Of a DNA stretch of 64,000 nt, positions 1 through 8,534 are shown in pieces. The DNA lies in contig CAUJET010000113.1 of NCBI GenBank assembly GCA_963169665.1, forward strand, positions 34,920 through 98,919, in the 5' to 3' direction. Under the pieces are notes generated by a model, which worked only from the letters and a program-made list of their open reading frames with translations, did no database searches and had not been told where the DNA came from. The stretch comes from Actinomycetota bacterium. Lineage in GTDB: Bacteria > Actinomycetota > Acidimicrobiia > Acidimicrobiales > Ilumatobacteraceae. How positions within the stretch are numbered: position 1 is the stretch's first letter; each line of letters opens with the position of its first letter. The translations under genes and the position numbers were made by a program.

Positions 1-618
1 CGGCCACGCGCCGAGATCGACGAGCAGGAGCAGGCGAGCTGCCTGTTCCCACTCGTCCTGCGCCGCCGGCGAGGCGAACCGCAACCAGTTCTCGTAGATC
101 GCCGGCTCGAGGTCGCGTTCCTCCCACGCCGCCGATCCCATCCAACCCACCGGCCGTTGCTCGAAGTTGTCCCAGAAGCCGTAGCGGCTGGGCATGGCGC
201 CGGGATCGGCGGCGATGCGTTCGGCCATCGTGGGCAGGTCGCGCCAGCTCGCCACGTCGGGCATCGGCGCGTCGTCGTGGTCGAGCCCCTCGATGCCGGC
301 GTCGACGGCCCACACCATCGCGGCGAGCACCGCCTTGCCCTGCTGATCGATGCGGACGTGGATGCTGGTGGCCTGGCGGGTCGCTCGCTGCACCGTCGCG
401 GTCACCTCGATCGGCGCGTCGAACGATGCGGCGCCGAGGAAGTGGACGGTGGCGTTGGCGGGCCGTGCCCGACCGGACACGGCGCGAGCGGCCGCGAGGG
501 CGAACGCCGCCATGTAGCCGCCGTTCGGCCCCCAGATCTCCCAGTCGCGCGACATCGTCGCGGTGAACGTGCCCTCACCGGCGGGTGTGAGCTGTGCGTC
601 GGCGGCGAGGTCCCCCAT
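1..618 (-). CDS. Acyl-CoA thioesterase family protein (partial, cut by window edge)
   Basis: The reading frame runs from an ATG at 618 to the left edge without a stop, so only the N-terminal 206 residues are seen. The early segment SRDWEIWGPNGGYMAAFAL is the typical start of TesB-like (4HBT_3) acyl-CoA thioesterases, in which a hotdog fold hydrolyses acyl-CoA to acid and CoA. VHFLGAA and a strand-rich stretch follow, then IYENWLRF, consistent with a double-hotdog protein. The family match rests on these motifs only; substrate cannot be inferred. The gene lies 30 bp beyond the end of the next gene on the same strand, so the two may be co-transcribed. Confidence 0.7.
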   Translation of the reverse strand, partial: MGDLAADAQLTPAGEGTFTATMSRDWEIWGPNGGYMAAFALAAARAVSGRARPANATVHFLGAASFDAPIEVTATVQRATRQATSIHVRIDQQGKAVLAAMVWAVDAGIEGLDHDDAPMPDVASWRDLPTMAERIAADPGAMPSRYGFWDNFEQRPVGWMGSAAWEERDLEPAIYENWLRFASPAAQDEWEQAARLLLLVDLGAWP

Positions 619-648
619 GCGGCCCGAGCGTAGGTGGCCCGCTGCCGC

Positions 649-1032
649 TCAGGAACCGCGTTTCCGTGGTCGCTTCGCCGCCCGTTCCTCGGCGTCGCGG
701 AGCTTCGCCTCGACCACGAGTCGGACGACGTCCAGCGGCAGGGGTTCGCGATGGCGGAACTTCACGGTGCCCTTCGCGACCGCATAGGGCGCGAGCGCAG
801 CGTCGATCTCGGGATCGCCCTGGGGGAGCGGGTACAGCGACACGTGCTCCTTCCAGGCGGCCATGAACACGAAGACCTTGCCGTCGATCGTGAACGCAGG
901 GATGGCGTAACTGATCCGCTCGCCGGCATCGGGAGCGACCTCGCGCACGACGGCGCGGATCGCCTCCAGGCGCTCGCGGCCGGTCTCGTCGCAGTCGTCG
1001 AGGTACGCCTCGACACTCGTGTGCTTGCTCAT
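649..1032 (-). CDS. DUF1801 / YdhG-like small protein
   Basis: A 127-residue protein starting MSKHTSVEAYLDD. Family signatures are ERLEAIRAVVREVAPDAGE, ISYAIPAFTIDGK and FMAAWKEHVSLYPLP, typical of the DUF1801 (YdhG/YobT-like) fold, which includes a proposed iron chaperone in Bacillus but is mostly uncharacterised. The C-terminus is lysine/arginine rich (KRPRKRGS). The start is supported by GGAGGTCACC ending a few bases upstream of the ATG. It is the upstream partner of the thioesterase. Function is not established; fold-level assignment only. Confidence 0.75.
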   Translation of the reverse strand: MSKHTSVEAYLDDCDETGRERLEAIRAVVREVAPDAGERISYAIPAFTIDGKVFVFMAAWKEHVSLYPLPQGDPEIDAALAPYAVAKGTVKFRHREPLPLDVVRLVVEAKLRDAEERAAKRPRKRGS

Positions 1033-1155
1033 CCGGGTGACCTCCGTGCGATCCGACGGTGCGGGGCTCCCCGACTCATCGGTGGCGGGGTGCCGGTGAC
1101 ATGATGCCCTCGATCCGACGGCGCCGGAGCCGTCGGCCGCATGGGGGTGCGTCGC

Positions 1156-2091
1156 ATGACCGAGATCGAGTTCACGGAAGTCACGACGGGGCTGCGGTTC
1201 CCGGAAGGTCCGATCGCGATGCCCGACGGCACCGTGATCCTGGTCGAGATGTTCGGGCCGCGCATCACGCGGGTGCACCCCGACGGCACCAAGGAGACCG
1301 TGGCGGAGATCGTCGGCGGCCCGAACGGCGCAGCGATCGGGCCTGACGGCGCGCTCTACCTGTGCAACAACGGCGGGTGTTTCACCCCGGTCGACCTGGG
1401 CGAACTGCTGTTGCCCGGCCCGTTCGACCCGAGCCGCTACATCGGCGGGCGGATCCAGAAGGTCGACCTCGCCACGGGTGCGGTCACCGACCTCTACACC
1501 GAGTGCGACGGCCGCCCGCTCCGGGCCCCGAACGACCTCGTGTTCGACGCCCATGGCGGCTTCTGGTTCACCGATCACGGCATCCGCGACGCCGGCAACC
1601 GCACCAGCGATCTCACGAGCATCTACTACGCCACGGCCGACGGCAGTTCGATCACCGAGGTCGTGCACCCGGTGGAGGGGCCGAACGGCATCGGCCTGTC
1701 GCCCGACGGCACCAAGGTCTACTGGGCCGAGACCCACTCGGGTCGCGTGTTCCAGCGCACGATCTCCGCTCCTGGCGTGCTCGAGCCGCTGCCGCCGCTC
1801 GACCCGGGCTTGCTCGTCGGCCTGCCCGGCTACCAGCTGTTCGACTCGCTCGCAGTCGACGGTGACGGCAACGTGTGCGTCGCCACGCTCATCAACGGTG
1901 GCATCACGGTGATCACCCCGAGCGGCGAGACGAGCCACATCCCCACCGGCGACCTGCTCACGACCAACATCTGCTTCGGCGACAACGACGGCAGCGGCGA
2001 GTACCGCGACGCCTACGTCACGGTCAGCGGCACCGGCAAGCTGCTGCACTGCCGCTGGCCGAACACGGGCCTCCGCCTCCATCACCTCTAG
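1156..2091 (+). CDS. SMP-30/gluconolactonase/LRE family beta-propeller protein
   Basis: A 311-residue six-bladed beta-propeller hydrolase of the SMP-30/gluconolactonase type. Visible signatures are the opening RFPEGPIAMPDG, the metal-binding Asn in RAPNDLVFDAHGGFWFTDHG, GPNGIGLSPDGTKVYWAET and the late FDSLAVDGDGNVCVATLINGG. The family hydrolyses sugar lactones or related esters using a single divalent metal. I place the start at the second ATG (MTEIEF) because GGGGGTG sits 4-5 nt upstream; an ATG at 1141 would add MGVRR. No signal peptide, so cytoplasmic. The substrate is unknown and neighbours give no clue. Confidence 0.8.
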   Translation: MTEIEFTEVTTGLRFPEGPIAMPDGTVILVEMFGPRITRVHPDGTKETVAEIVGGPNGAAIGPDGALYLCNNGGCFTPVDLGELLLPGPFDPSRYIGGRIQKVDLATGAVTDLYTECDGRPLRAPNDLVFDAHGGFWFTDHGIRDAGNRTSDLTSIYYATADGSSITEVVHPVEGPNGIGLSPDGTKVYWAETHSGRVFQRTISAPGVLEPLPPLDPGLLVGLPGYQLFDSLAVDGDGNVCVATLINGGITVITPSGETSHIPTGDLLTTNICFGDNDGSGEYRDAYVTVSGTGKLLHCRWPNTGLRLHHL

Positions 2092-2181
2092 GTCGCGCTG
2101 GCGCGGTTCGAGCGAGGCTCGCGGCAGCGACCCGGGAGGCGGGAGCGGGAACCGCGGGCGCACTCGGGGCGTCTGACTGGC

Positions 2182-5025
2182 ATGCTCGTGCGCGTGGGGA
2201 ACCGTCAACGACGACGTCGGGTCATCGCGCTCACGCTGACGTTGTGCGTGGCGCTCGGTGCCTGCAGCGACGAACGCGGTGCCGCGCCACCGTCCACGAC
2301 CGACGGCGGTGCGACGTCGTCGACGGCCGCGCCCGGGACCACCACGTCGTCCACGGCGACGACGTTCCCGGGCACCACGGTGCCGCCGAGCACGATTCCG
2401 GTCGCCGTGCCGGTGCCCCACTTCGTCGACGAGACGGGCTTCGACGACCACTCCGTCCCGTCGGTCGCCTCGGTCGACGAACTCGTCGCGATGTCGCGCA
2501 CGGGCGTCGGCGGGCAGTCGGTCATGAAGTTCGTGCTCCCGGGTTTCGACCTGTCGGCCGATGCGCCGGATCTGCCCCGTGCGCATCTCATGGACAGCGC
2601 GTTCTACGCACTGCACGACGAGTGGTGGTGGTTCCGTCTGTTGAACGGGCGGACGGTGCCGGGCGACGACACCGTTCCCGAGACCGATCGGCGCTTCGGT
2701 TCGGTCACCGAGATCGTGCAGTGGGCGCGGTCGAGGCCTGCGGGGCGGATCCCGCTCGGCCTCCGCTTCATCGAGGACCGGCTGTACAGCGATCGCTTCT
2801 ACGACGTCGCGTTGCACAGCGAACCGCGCTCGCTCGGCGTCGGCTCGATCGTGCGATTTCCCGATGCGACCGGGCGGGTGCGCTGGTTGCTCGAACTCGA
2901 GTACACCGACGAGGTCACGCCCGAGCACATCGCACGGTTCTTCGAGCGTCTGCAGCCCGTGCTCCCCACCGAGGTGGCGGACGCGCTCACGTGGGTCGTG
3001 CGATCACCGCAGCACGACGAGGTCGCCCGTCGGATGACCGAGGAAGGACTGCCCTTCGGCGATCGTGTGGTGCGATACGCCGAGCTCGTCGCCGCCGGTG
3101 CGGTGTCGGTCTACAGCGAGGGCATCACCGCCGGTCGCCTGCTCTACGTCGGCCCCGACGGGGCCGACCTCGCCGACGCGACCCCGACCGACATCGTGAT
3201 CACCGAGCACGTGCCCGACTGGCTGCCGCAGGCCGCTGCGCTCGTGACCTCCGACCCCCAGACACCGCTCGCCCACGTGGCGCTGCTGGCGCGCAACCGT
3301 CGCATCCCCGACGCGTCGAGCGCGGGCATCACCGCGGATGCCGGGGTGCGCCAGGCCGCCCGTGTGCGGGCCCATGCCGTGGTGATGGCGAGCGGTGGAG
3401 AGCTGACCATCGGGCTCATCACCCCCGAGCAGTACACGGCCTGGCAGCGCCGCGACGAGATCACGCCGCTCGCGCTGCCGACGGTCGACACCTCGACGAT
3501 GCCGCTGGTGGTGGACCTCACCGATCTGGTCGCCGAACTCTCGGCCGGTGGGCTCGCCGCGGCGGAGGTCGACCGTTGGGTTCCGGCCATCGGTGGCAAG
3601 GCGGCCGGGTTCCTCACCCTGCTGTCGACACCGGGCCTCACACCGCCACCGGATCCGATGGCGATCACCGTCCGTCCGTATCTGGAGCATCTCGCCCCGC
3701 TGCGACCGACGATCGTCGCCGCGCTCGACGACCCCTCGCTCGACGGCGACCCGCGGGCGCGGTGGCTGGTGCTCGAGGGCGACGACGACTACGCCGACGT
3801 GTTCTCGAGCGACGCAGACGCTGCGTTCGCCGAGCGGTACCTCGCCGCGCACCCCGCCGGCACGGCGCTCGGGGACGTGCTCGACGCGGGCGGCATCCGT
3901 GAGTACGTGGAGGACACGCCGATCGCGCCGGCGACCCTGCGGGCGATCACCGCCGAGCTGCAGCGCACCTACGGCACCTACGCCGACACGACGGGCCTGC
4001 GGTTCCGATCGTCGAGCACGGTGGAGGACGTGGAGGGGTTCAACGGCGCCGGGCTGTACACGTCGTACACCGGCTTCCTGCGGCCGTCGGCACAGGCCGA
4101 TCCCGACGACCGCGACAACACGATCGAGTCGGCGATCCAGAAGGCTTGGGCGTCGTACTGGAGCTTCGAAGCGTTCGAGGAGCGGCGTGCCGAGCGGATC
4201 GACCACCTCAGCGGTGCGATGGGGCTGGTGGTGCACGCCCGGTTCGACGACGATCTCGAACGGAACAACGGTGTCGCCACGTTCACCTACCTCCCCCGTG
4301 CACAGGGTGACCCGATCGACGACGACGCGGAACTCGAGATCAACGTGCAGGTCGGTGCCACCGACGTCACCAACCCCGACGGTCGCTCGTTCCCGGAGGT
4401 GATCGTGGTCCGACGGGTCGACGGCGAGCTGACGATCGAGCGCACCTCGCGGTCGAGCGTCGTCGAACCCCTGACGGACGTGCTCGACGACGCGGCAGTG
4501 CGAGAACTGTTCGAGCAGACCGCAGCGGTCGCCGAGGTGTGGCGCGCCCGACTCAACGCCTCGCTGTCGAGCGAACAGCAGGCGCAGACGGTGGTACTCG
4601 ATGTCGAGTTCAAGAACGTCGAGCCCGGGTGGCCGGCGCTGCGGGCCGGCGAGCAGCCCTACCCGGCACGGTTGGTGATCCGCCAGGTGCGCAGCCTCGA
4701 CCCGGGCATGCGCCGGCTACCGGACGCGGCGCGCGACCTGCCCGTGCCGCTCGACGTGTTGATGCGTGCATCGGAGATCGACGCCGGCTCGTGCACGGGA
4801 GCATCGGGTCGTCGCTTCGAGGGGATCGTGGTGCGCACCGACCCGTTGCTCGCGCCCGACATGGGCTTCACCGATGTCGCCTGGCAGCAGGGGGACGCGC
4901 TGCCCAACGGCACGGCGTGCAACGACACCCGGGTGGACGTGGCGACCTACACCTCGCCCGATCGAGCGCTCGTGTCGCTCGTGACGGGCGGCGAGGCGTT
5001 CGTGGTCCTCGACGGCGGCACCTGA
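2182..5025 (+). CDS. Exported lipoprotein with PEP-utilising swivelling domain and PPDK-type ATP-grasp domain
   Basis: A 947-residue protein with a lipoprotein signal: RRRR, a hydrophobic stretch, then LGAC with Cys28 as the likely lipidated residue, followed by a Ser/Thr/Pro-rich linker. TPLAHVALLARNRRIP around His365 matches the phospho-histidine swivelling domain of PEP synthase and pyruvate phosphate dikinase. RFRSSSTVEDVEGFNGAG near residue 607 matches their nucleotide-binding domain. The domain order (His domain first) is inverted relative to PPDK. These enzymes are normally cytoplasmic and need ATP, so activity outside the membrane is doubtful; it may be a derived binding or structural protein. 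A GTG at 2194, preceded by CATGCT, is an alternative start that keeps the signal. Confidence 0.75.
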   Translation: MLVRVGNRQRRRRVIALTLTLCVALGACSDERGAAPPSTTDGGATSSTAAPGTTTSSTATTFPGTTVPPSTIPVAVPVPHFVDETGFDDHSVPSVASVDELVAMSRTGVGGQSVMKFVLPGFDLSADAPDLPRAHLMDSAFYALHDEWWWFRLLNGRTVPGDDTVPETDRRFGSVTEIVQWARSRPAGRIPLGLRFIEDRLYSDRFYDVALHSEPRSLGVGSIVRFPDATGRVRWLLELEYTDEVTPEHIARFFERLQPVLPTEVADALTWVVRSPQHDEVARRMTEEGLPFGDRVVRYAELVAAGAVSVYSEGITAGRLLYVGPDGADLADATPTDIVITEHVPDWLPQAAALVTSDPQTPLAHVALLARNRRIPDASSAGITADAGVRQAARVRAHAVVMASGGELTIGLITPEQYTAWQRRDEITPLALPTVDTSTMPLVVDLTDLVAELSAGGLAAAEVDRWVPAIGGKAAGFLTLLSTPGLTPPPDPMAITVRPYLEHLAPLRPTIVAALDDPSLDGDPRARWLVLEGDDDYADVFSSDADAAFAERYLAAHPAGTALGDVLDAGGIREYVEDTPIAPATLRAITAELQRTYGTYADTTGLRFRSSSTVEDVEGFNGAGLYTSYTGFLRPSAQADPDDRDNTIESAIQKAWASYWSFEAFEERRAERIDHLSGAMGLVVHARFDDDLERNNGVATFTYLPRAQGDPIDDDAELEINVQVGATDVTNPDGRSFPEVIVVRRVDGELTIERTSRSSVVEPLTDVLDDAAVRELFEQTAAVAEVWRARLNASLSSEQQAQTVVLDVEFKNVEPGWPALRAGEQPYPARLVIRQVRSLDPGMRRLPDAARDLPVPLDVLMRASEIDAGSCTGASGRRFEGIVVRTDPLLAPDMGFTDVAWQQGDALPNGTACNDTRVDVATYTSPDRALVSLVTGGEAFVVLDGGT

Positions 5026-5137
5026 CCGGCCGGCGCCATCGGTGGGCCCGATCGGTGCGAGTCGTCGGTGCGAGCGGGCGGGTGGCACTCGGCCGGCTCG
5101 GCTGACCGGGACGACGGCGCCGGTAGCCTGGCGGGCC

Positions 5138-6442
5138 ATGGGCCAGCGCTTCTACGTCGAGACCTTGGGCTGTCCCAAGAACCAGGTCGACAGCGACAAG
5201 ATCATCGGCACGCTGCTGGCCGACGGCATGACGGCCACCGACGACGCGGGGTCGGCCGACCTCGTGGTCATCAACACCTGTGCGTTCATCGACGAGGCCC
5301 GCAAGGAGTCGATCGATACGATCCTCGCCCTCGAGGACCAGCGCAAGGACGGCGCCCGCCTCGTCGTCACCGGCTGCATGGCCGAGCGATACGGCGACGA
5401 GCTCGCCGAGGCCCTGCCCGAGGTCGATCGGGTCGCCGGGTTCGGCGTGCCCGTCAACGTCCTGGCCGACCAGGCGCCGGCCGGCGGCAAGCGGCTCATC
5501 CCGGTCAGCAGCGCACCGATCCCGAGCTTCGACCTGCTCAACCTGCCCCGGCCGAAGAGCTCGAGTCCGTGGGCGTACGTCAAGATCGCCGAGGGCTGCG
5601 ACCGGTCGTGTGGGTTCTGCGCCATCCCGTCGTTCCGTGGGCCGCAGCGCAGTCGCGACATCGAGCAGATCCTGCGCGAGGTCGACGAGCTCGAAGCGCA
5701 CGAGATCGTGCTCGTCGCCCAGGACCTCGCCAGCTACGGCAAGGACCGGCCCGAGGAGCTGGGCGCCGGCTCGATCGTCCCGCTCGTGCGCGCCGTCAGC
5801 GAGCGCGCCCGGTGGACCCGCCTGCTGTACCTGTATCCGAGCGACCTGACCGACGAGCTGATCGACGCCATCTGTGACACGGGCGTGCCGTACTTCGACC
5901 TCTCGCTGCAGCACGTCAGCAAGCCGCTGTTGCGCCGCATGCGCCGATGGGGCGACGGCGACCGCTTCCTGCGCCGCATCGCCGACATCCGCGACCGCGA
6001 GCCGGGGGCGGCGTTCCGCAGCAACTTCATCGTCGGGTACCCGGGCGAGACCGAGGAGGACCACGACGAGCTGCTCCGCTTCGTCGAGGAGGCCGAGCTC
6101 GACTGGTGCGGCTTCTTCTCGTACAGCCCCGAGGAGGGCACCCACGCCTACACCCTCGACGGCGCGGTCGATCGGGGGCTGATGAACGACCGGCTCGCCG
6201 AGCTGCGAGAGCTGCAGGACGAGATCACCGCCCGCCGGCGCGACGACCTCATCGGCACGACCACCACGGTGCTGGTCGACGAGCCGGGCACCGCTCGCAG
6301 CCATCGCGAGGCGCCCGAGATCGACGGCATCGTCGAGGTGCCGCACGATCTCGTGCCGGGAACCTTCGTCGAGGTGCGTATTGTCGACGCCATGGGCCCC
6401 GATCTGATCGCCGAACCGGTCGACGCGCTCGCGAGGAGCTGA
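5138..6442 (+). CDS. rimO: Ribosomal protein S12 methylthiotransferase RimO
   Basis: A 434-residue radical-SAM methylthiotransferase that adds a methylthio group to the conserved Asp of ribosomal protein S12. The N-terminal domain ligates one cluster through Cys12, Cys48 and Cys80 (LGCPKNQVDSD, NTCAF, TGCMAER). The radical-SAM cluster is Cys154-x3-Cys158-x2-Cys161 in GCDRSCGFCAIPSFRG. LSLQHVSKPLLRRMRRWGD separates RimO from MiaB, and a TRAM domain ends the protein. The start is fixed by a TAGCCT hexamer at 5124-5129 just 8 nt upstream, suggesting a leaderless mRNA. It is followed at 3 bp by pgsA, and the block rimO-pgsA-cinA is common in actinobacteria. Confidence 0.95.
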   Translation: MGQRFYVETLGCPKNQVDSDKIIGTLLADGMTATDDAGSADLVVINTCAFIDEARKESIDTILALEDQRKDGARLVVTGCMAERYGDELAEALPEVDRVAGFGVPVNVLADQAPAGGKRLIPVSSAPIPSFDLLNLPRPKSSSPWAYVKIAEGCDRSCGFCAIPSFRGPQRSRDIEQILREVDELEAHEIVLVAQDLASYGKDRPEELGAGSIVPLVRAVSERARWTRLLYLYPSDLTDELIDAICDTGVPYFDLSLQHVSKPLLRRMRRWGDGDRFLRRIADIRDREPGAAFRSNFIVGYPGETEEDHDELLRFVEEAELDWCGFFSYSPEEGTHAYTLDGAVDRGLMNDRLAELRELQDEITARRRDDLIGTTTTVLVDEPGTARSHREAPEIDGIVEVPHDLVPGTFVEVRIVDAMGPDLIAEPVDALARS

Positions 6443-6445
6443 TCC

Positions 6446-7024
6446 GTGCCCGTCGACCCGAGCAAGATCGCCACCTGGGCCAACCTGGTCACCGTCGGCC
6501 GGGTGCTGATCGCCCCGCTGATGTTCCTCCTCATCCCCGAGGAGCCGGGTGGCGCGTGGGTGGCGTTCCTGCTGTGGTTCTTCCTCTGCTCGAGCGACGG
6601 CATCGACGGCTATCTCGCCCGTCGTCACGGCGTCACCAACTTCGGCACGTTCCTCGACCCACTCGCCGACAAGGTGTTGGTGCTCGGTGCGATGTTCACG
6701 CTCGTGAGTCGTGACGTGTTCTGGGTGGTGCCGGTCGTGATCATCGCCGCTCGCGAGATCGCGATCAGCCTGTACCGCACGTTCGTCGGGGCCAAGGGCG
6801 TCAGCGTGCCGGCGAGCAAGATCGCCAAGTGGAAGACCGTCACCCAGCAGCTGGCCGTCGGCTTCGCGATCCTGCCGATCACCGCGCTCGACGCGACCTG
6901 GTTGTGGAAGGGGCTGCTGTGGATCTCGGTGGCGCTCGCGCTGATCAGCGGCGGTCAGTACCTGTGGCGGGCGCAGGCGGGCAAGCGTGCCGTCACCACG
7001 CCCAGCATCACCCAGGTCGGCTGA
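6446..7024 (+). CDS. pgsA: CDP-diacylglycerol--glycerol-3-phosphate 3-phosphatidyltransferase
   Basis: A 192-residue integral membrane CDP-alcohol phosphatidyltransferase, making phosphatidylglycerol phosphate from CDP-DAG and glycerol-3-phosphate. The active-site motif is DGIDGYLAR followed by GTFLDPLAD. Between the AR pair and the Gly there are seven residues rather than the usual eight, a minor deviation. Several hydrophobic segments follow. The GTG start lies 3 nt after the rimO stop, implying translational coupling. CDP-alcohol family membership is firm; assignment as PgsA rather than PgsA2 or PIS rests on length and on the rimO/cinA context. Confidence 0.88.
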   Translation: MPVDPSKIATWANLVTVGRVLIAPLMFLLIPEEPGGAWVAFLLWFFLCSSDGIDGYLARRHGVTNFGTFLDPLADKVLVLGAMFTLVSRDVFWVVPVVIIAAREIAISLYRTFVGAKGVSVPASKIAKWKTVTQQLAVGFAILPITALDATWLWKGLLWISVALALISGGQYLWRAQAGKRAVTTPSITQVG

Positions 7025-7043
7025 CCTCGATGGAGGCGGCGGC

Positions 7044-8297
7044 ATGAGGTGCGACGTCGTCGCGATCGGGACCGAGCTGCTGCTCGGGCAGATCGTCGAC
7101 ACCAACTCGTCCTGGATCGGTGAGCACCTGGCGGCGAGCGGGATCGACTCGCTGCTGCAGGTGAAGGTCGGCGACAACCTGGGGCGCATGGAGCAGGTGT
7201 TGCGCGACGTGCTCGCCGCCGCCGATGCCGTCATCGTGTGCGGCGGGCTCGGACCCACCCACGACGACCTCACCCGCGAGGCGATCGCCGCGGTGATGGG
7301 CGTCGAGTTGGTGCACGACGAGTCGGTGGCGCAGGTGATCCGCGACCTGTTCGCGTCGCGCAACCGGCCGATGGCCGACAACAACCTGCGCCAGGCGCTG
7401 GTGCCGGTCGGCGCCGAGCTGATCCGCCAGACCCGCGGGACCGCGCCCGGGCTGATCTGCCCGGTCGTGGTCGACGGTGTCGAGAAGGTGATCTACGCCG
7501 TGCCCGGCGTGCCGCACGAGATGAAGGACATGCTCGAGCGCGCGGTGCTGCCCGACCTCCGTCGGCGCAACGGCGACCCGTCGGTGATCGTCAGCCGCAC
7601 ACTGCGCACCTGGGGCGAGAGCGAGAGCGGCCTCAACGAACGGCTCGACCCGGTGATCGACGACCTCGAGGCGGCGGGCACCCCGACGCTCGCGTTCCTC
7701 GCGAGCGGGTGGGAGGGCATCAAGGTGCGCCTCACGGCGAAGGCACCCACCGCGTCCGGGGCGGCTGCCCTGCTCGAACCGGTGGAGGCCCGCATCCGCG
7801 GCATCCTCGGCGACCAGGTGTTCGGTGTCGACGACGACACGATGGAGTCGGTGGTGCTCGACCTGCTCCGCACTCGAGGATGGAGCCTGGGACTGGCCGA
7901 GTCGGTCACCGGCGGCCTCGTCGCCGGACGGATCACGAACGTGCCGGGCGCGAGTCAGGTGTTCGTGGGTTCGGTCGTCAGCTACGCGAGCGAGGTGAAG
8001 TTCGACGTGCTCGGCGTCGACCGCGGCCCGGTGGTCAGCGAGCAGGCGGCCGAGCAGATGGCCGTCGGCGCCCGCCGGGTCCTGCACGCGGACGTCGCGC
8101 TGTCGCTCACCGGGGTCGCCGGCCCGACCGAGCAGGACGGCATGCCGGTCGGCACCCTGTGCGTCGGGATCGCCCTGCCGGACGGCCGCACCGTCACCCG
8201 GACGCTGCGCATGCCCGGTTTGCGCGACCAGATGCGTCAGATGAGCGTGATCTCGTCGCTCGACCTGCTCCGTCGCGAGCTGCTCGCCCTCGGCTGA
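7044..8297 (+). CDS. cinA: CinA: MocF-like domain plus nicotinamide mononucleotide deamidase
   Basis: A 417-residue CinA protein. The N-terminal molybdopterin-binding-like domain opens RCDVVAIGTELLLGQIVDTNSSWI and includes VIVCGGLGPTHDDLTREAIA. The C-terminal domain carries SLGLAESVTGGLVAGRITNVPGAS and SLTGVAGPTEQDGMPVGT, the NMN deamidase (PncC) signature that recycles NMN to nicotinic acid mononucleotide. The ATG is preceded by GGAGG at 7032-7036. It is the third gene of rimO-pgsA-cinA. A perfect GGCAGC/GCTGCC hairpin at 8324-8339 follows and may close the operon. Confidence 0.92.
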   Translation: MRCDVVAIGTELLLGQIVDTNSSWIGEHLAASGIDSLLQVKVGDNLGRMEQVLRDVLAAADAVIVCGGLGPTHDDLTREAIAAVMGVELVHDESVAQVIRDLFASRNRPMADNNLRQALVPVGAELIRQTRGTAPGLICPVVVDGVEKVIYAVPGVPHEMKDMLERAVLPDLRRRNGDPSVIVSRTLRTWGESESGLNERLDPVIDDLEAAGTPTLAFLASGWEGIKVRLTAKAPTASGAAALLEPVEARIRGILGDQVFGVDDDTMESVVLDLLRTRGWSLGLAESVTGGLVAGRITNVPGASQVFVGSVVSYASEVKFDVLGVDRGPVVSEQAAEQMAVGARRVLHADVALSLTGVAGPTEQDGMPVGTLCVGIALPDGRTVTRTLRMPGLRDQMRQMSVISSLDLLRRELLALG

Positions 8298-8323
8298 GCC
8301 CACCGGTCCCGAACCAGGTCTGC

Positions 8324-8339
8324 GGCAGCGGCTGCTGCC
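8324..8339. terminator. Short hairpin downstream of cinA
   Basis: GGCAGC and GCTGCC pair perfectly around a 4-nt GGCT loop, 26 nt after the cinA stop. There is no U-tract, as is common in high-GC genomes, so termination activity is a guess. The TAGGCT at 8341-8346 immediately behind it could be the -10 element of the tRNA gene. Confidence 0.35.
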
Positions 8340-8387
8340 CTAGGCTGTCGGCCGCACGCGCTCTCACCGGTTCGTGACACGTATAAC

Positions 8388-8460
8388 GCCTCCGTAGCTC
8401 AATGGATAGAGCAGCGGGTTTCTACCCCGTGGGTTGGGAGTTCGAGTCTCTCCGGGGGCG
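8388..8460 (+). tRNA. tRNA-Arg (anticodon TCT)
   Basis: A 73-nt cloverleaf. The acceptor GCCTCCG pairs with CGGGGGC (one T-G), D-stem GCTC/GAGC, anticodon stem GCGGG/CCCGT around loop TTTCTAC giving anticodon TCT, and T-stem GGGAG/CTCTC around TTCGAGT. The discriminator is G and CCA is not encoded. It reads AGA codons, which are rare in this GC-rich sequence. The -10 candidate TAGGCT lies 41 nt upstream. Confidence 0.95.
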
Positions 8461-8534
8461 CCCACAGGAGTTGCCAGCGACTTCACACCCGCTTCTCACC
8501 ATCCGCACAGGGCTGGCTCTCCATACTCAAGGGC

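Noticed and set aside
649-2928. Very long minus-strand open frame (about 759 codons) covering the DUF1801, SMP-30 and lipoprotein region
   Set aside because: Only its last 127 codons (the DUF1801 protein) show a family pattern. The rest is Arg/Ala/Gly/His-rich and antisense to well-supported genes, typical of high-GC shadow frames.
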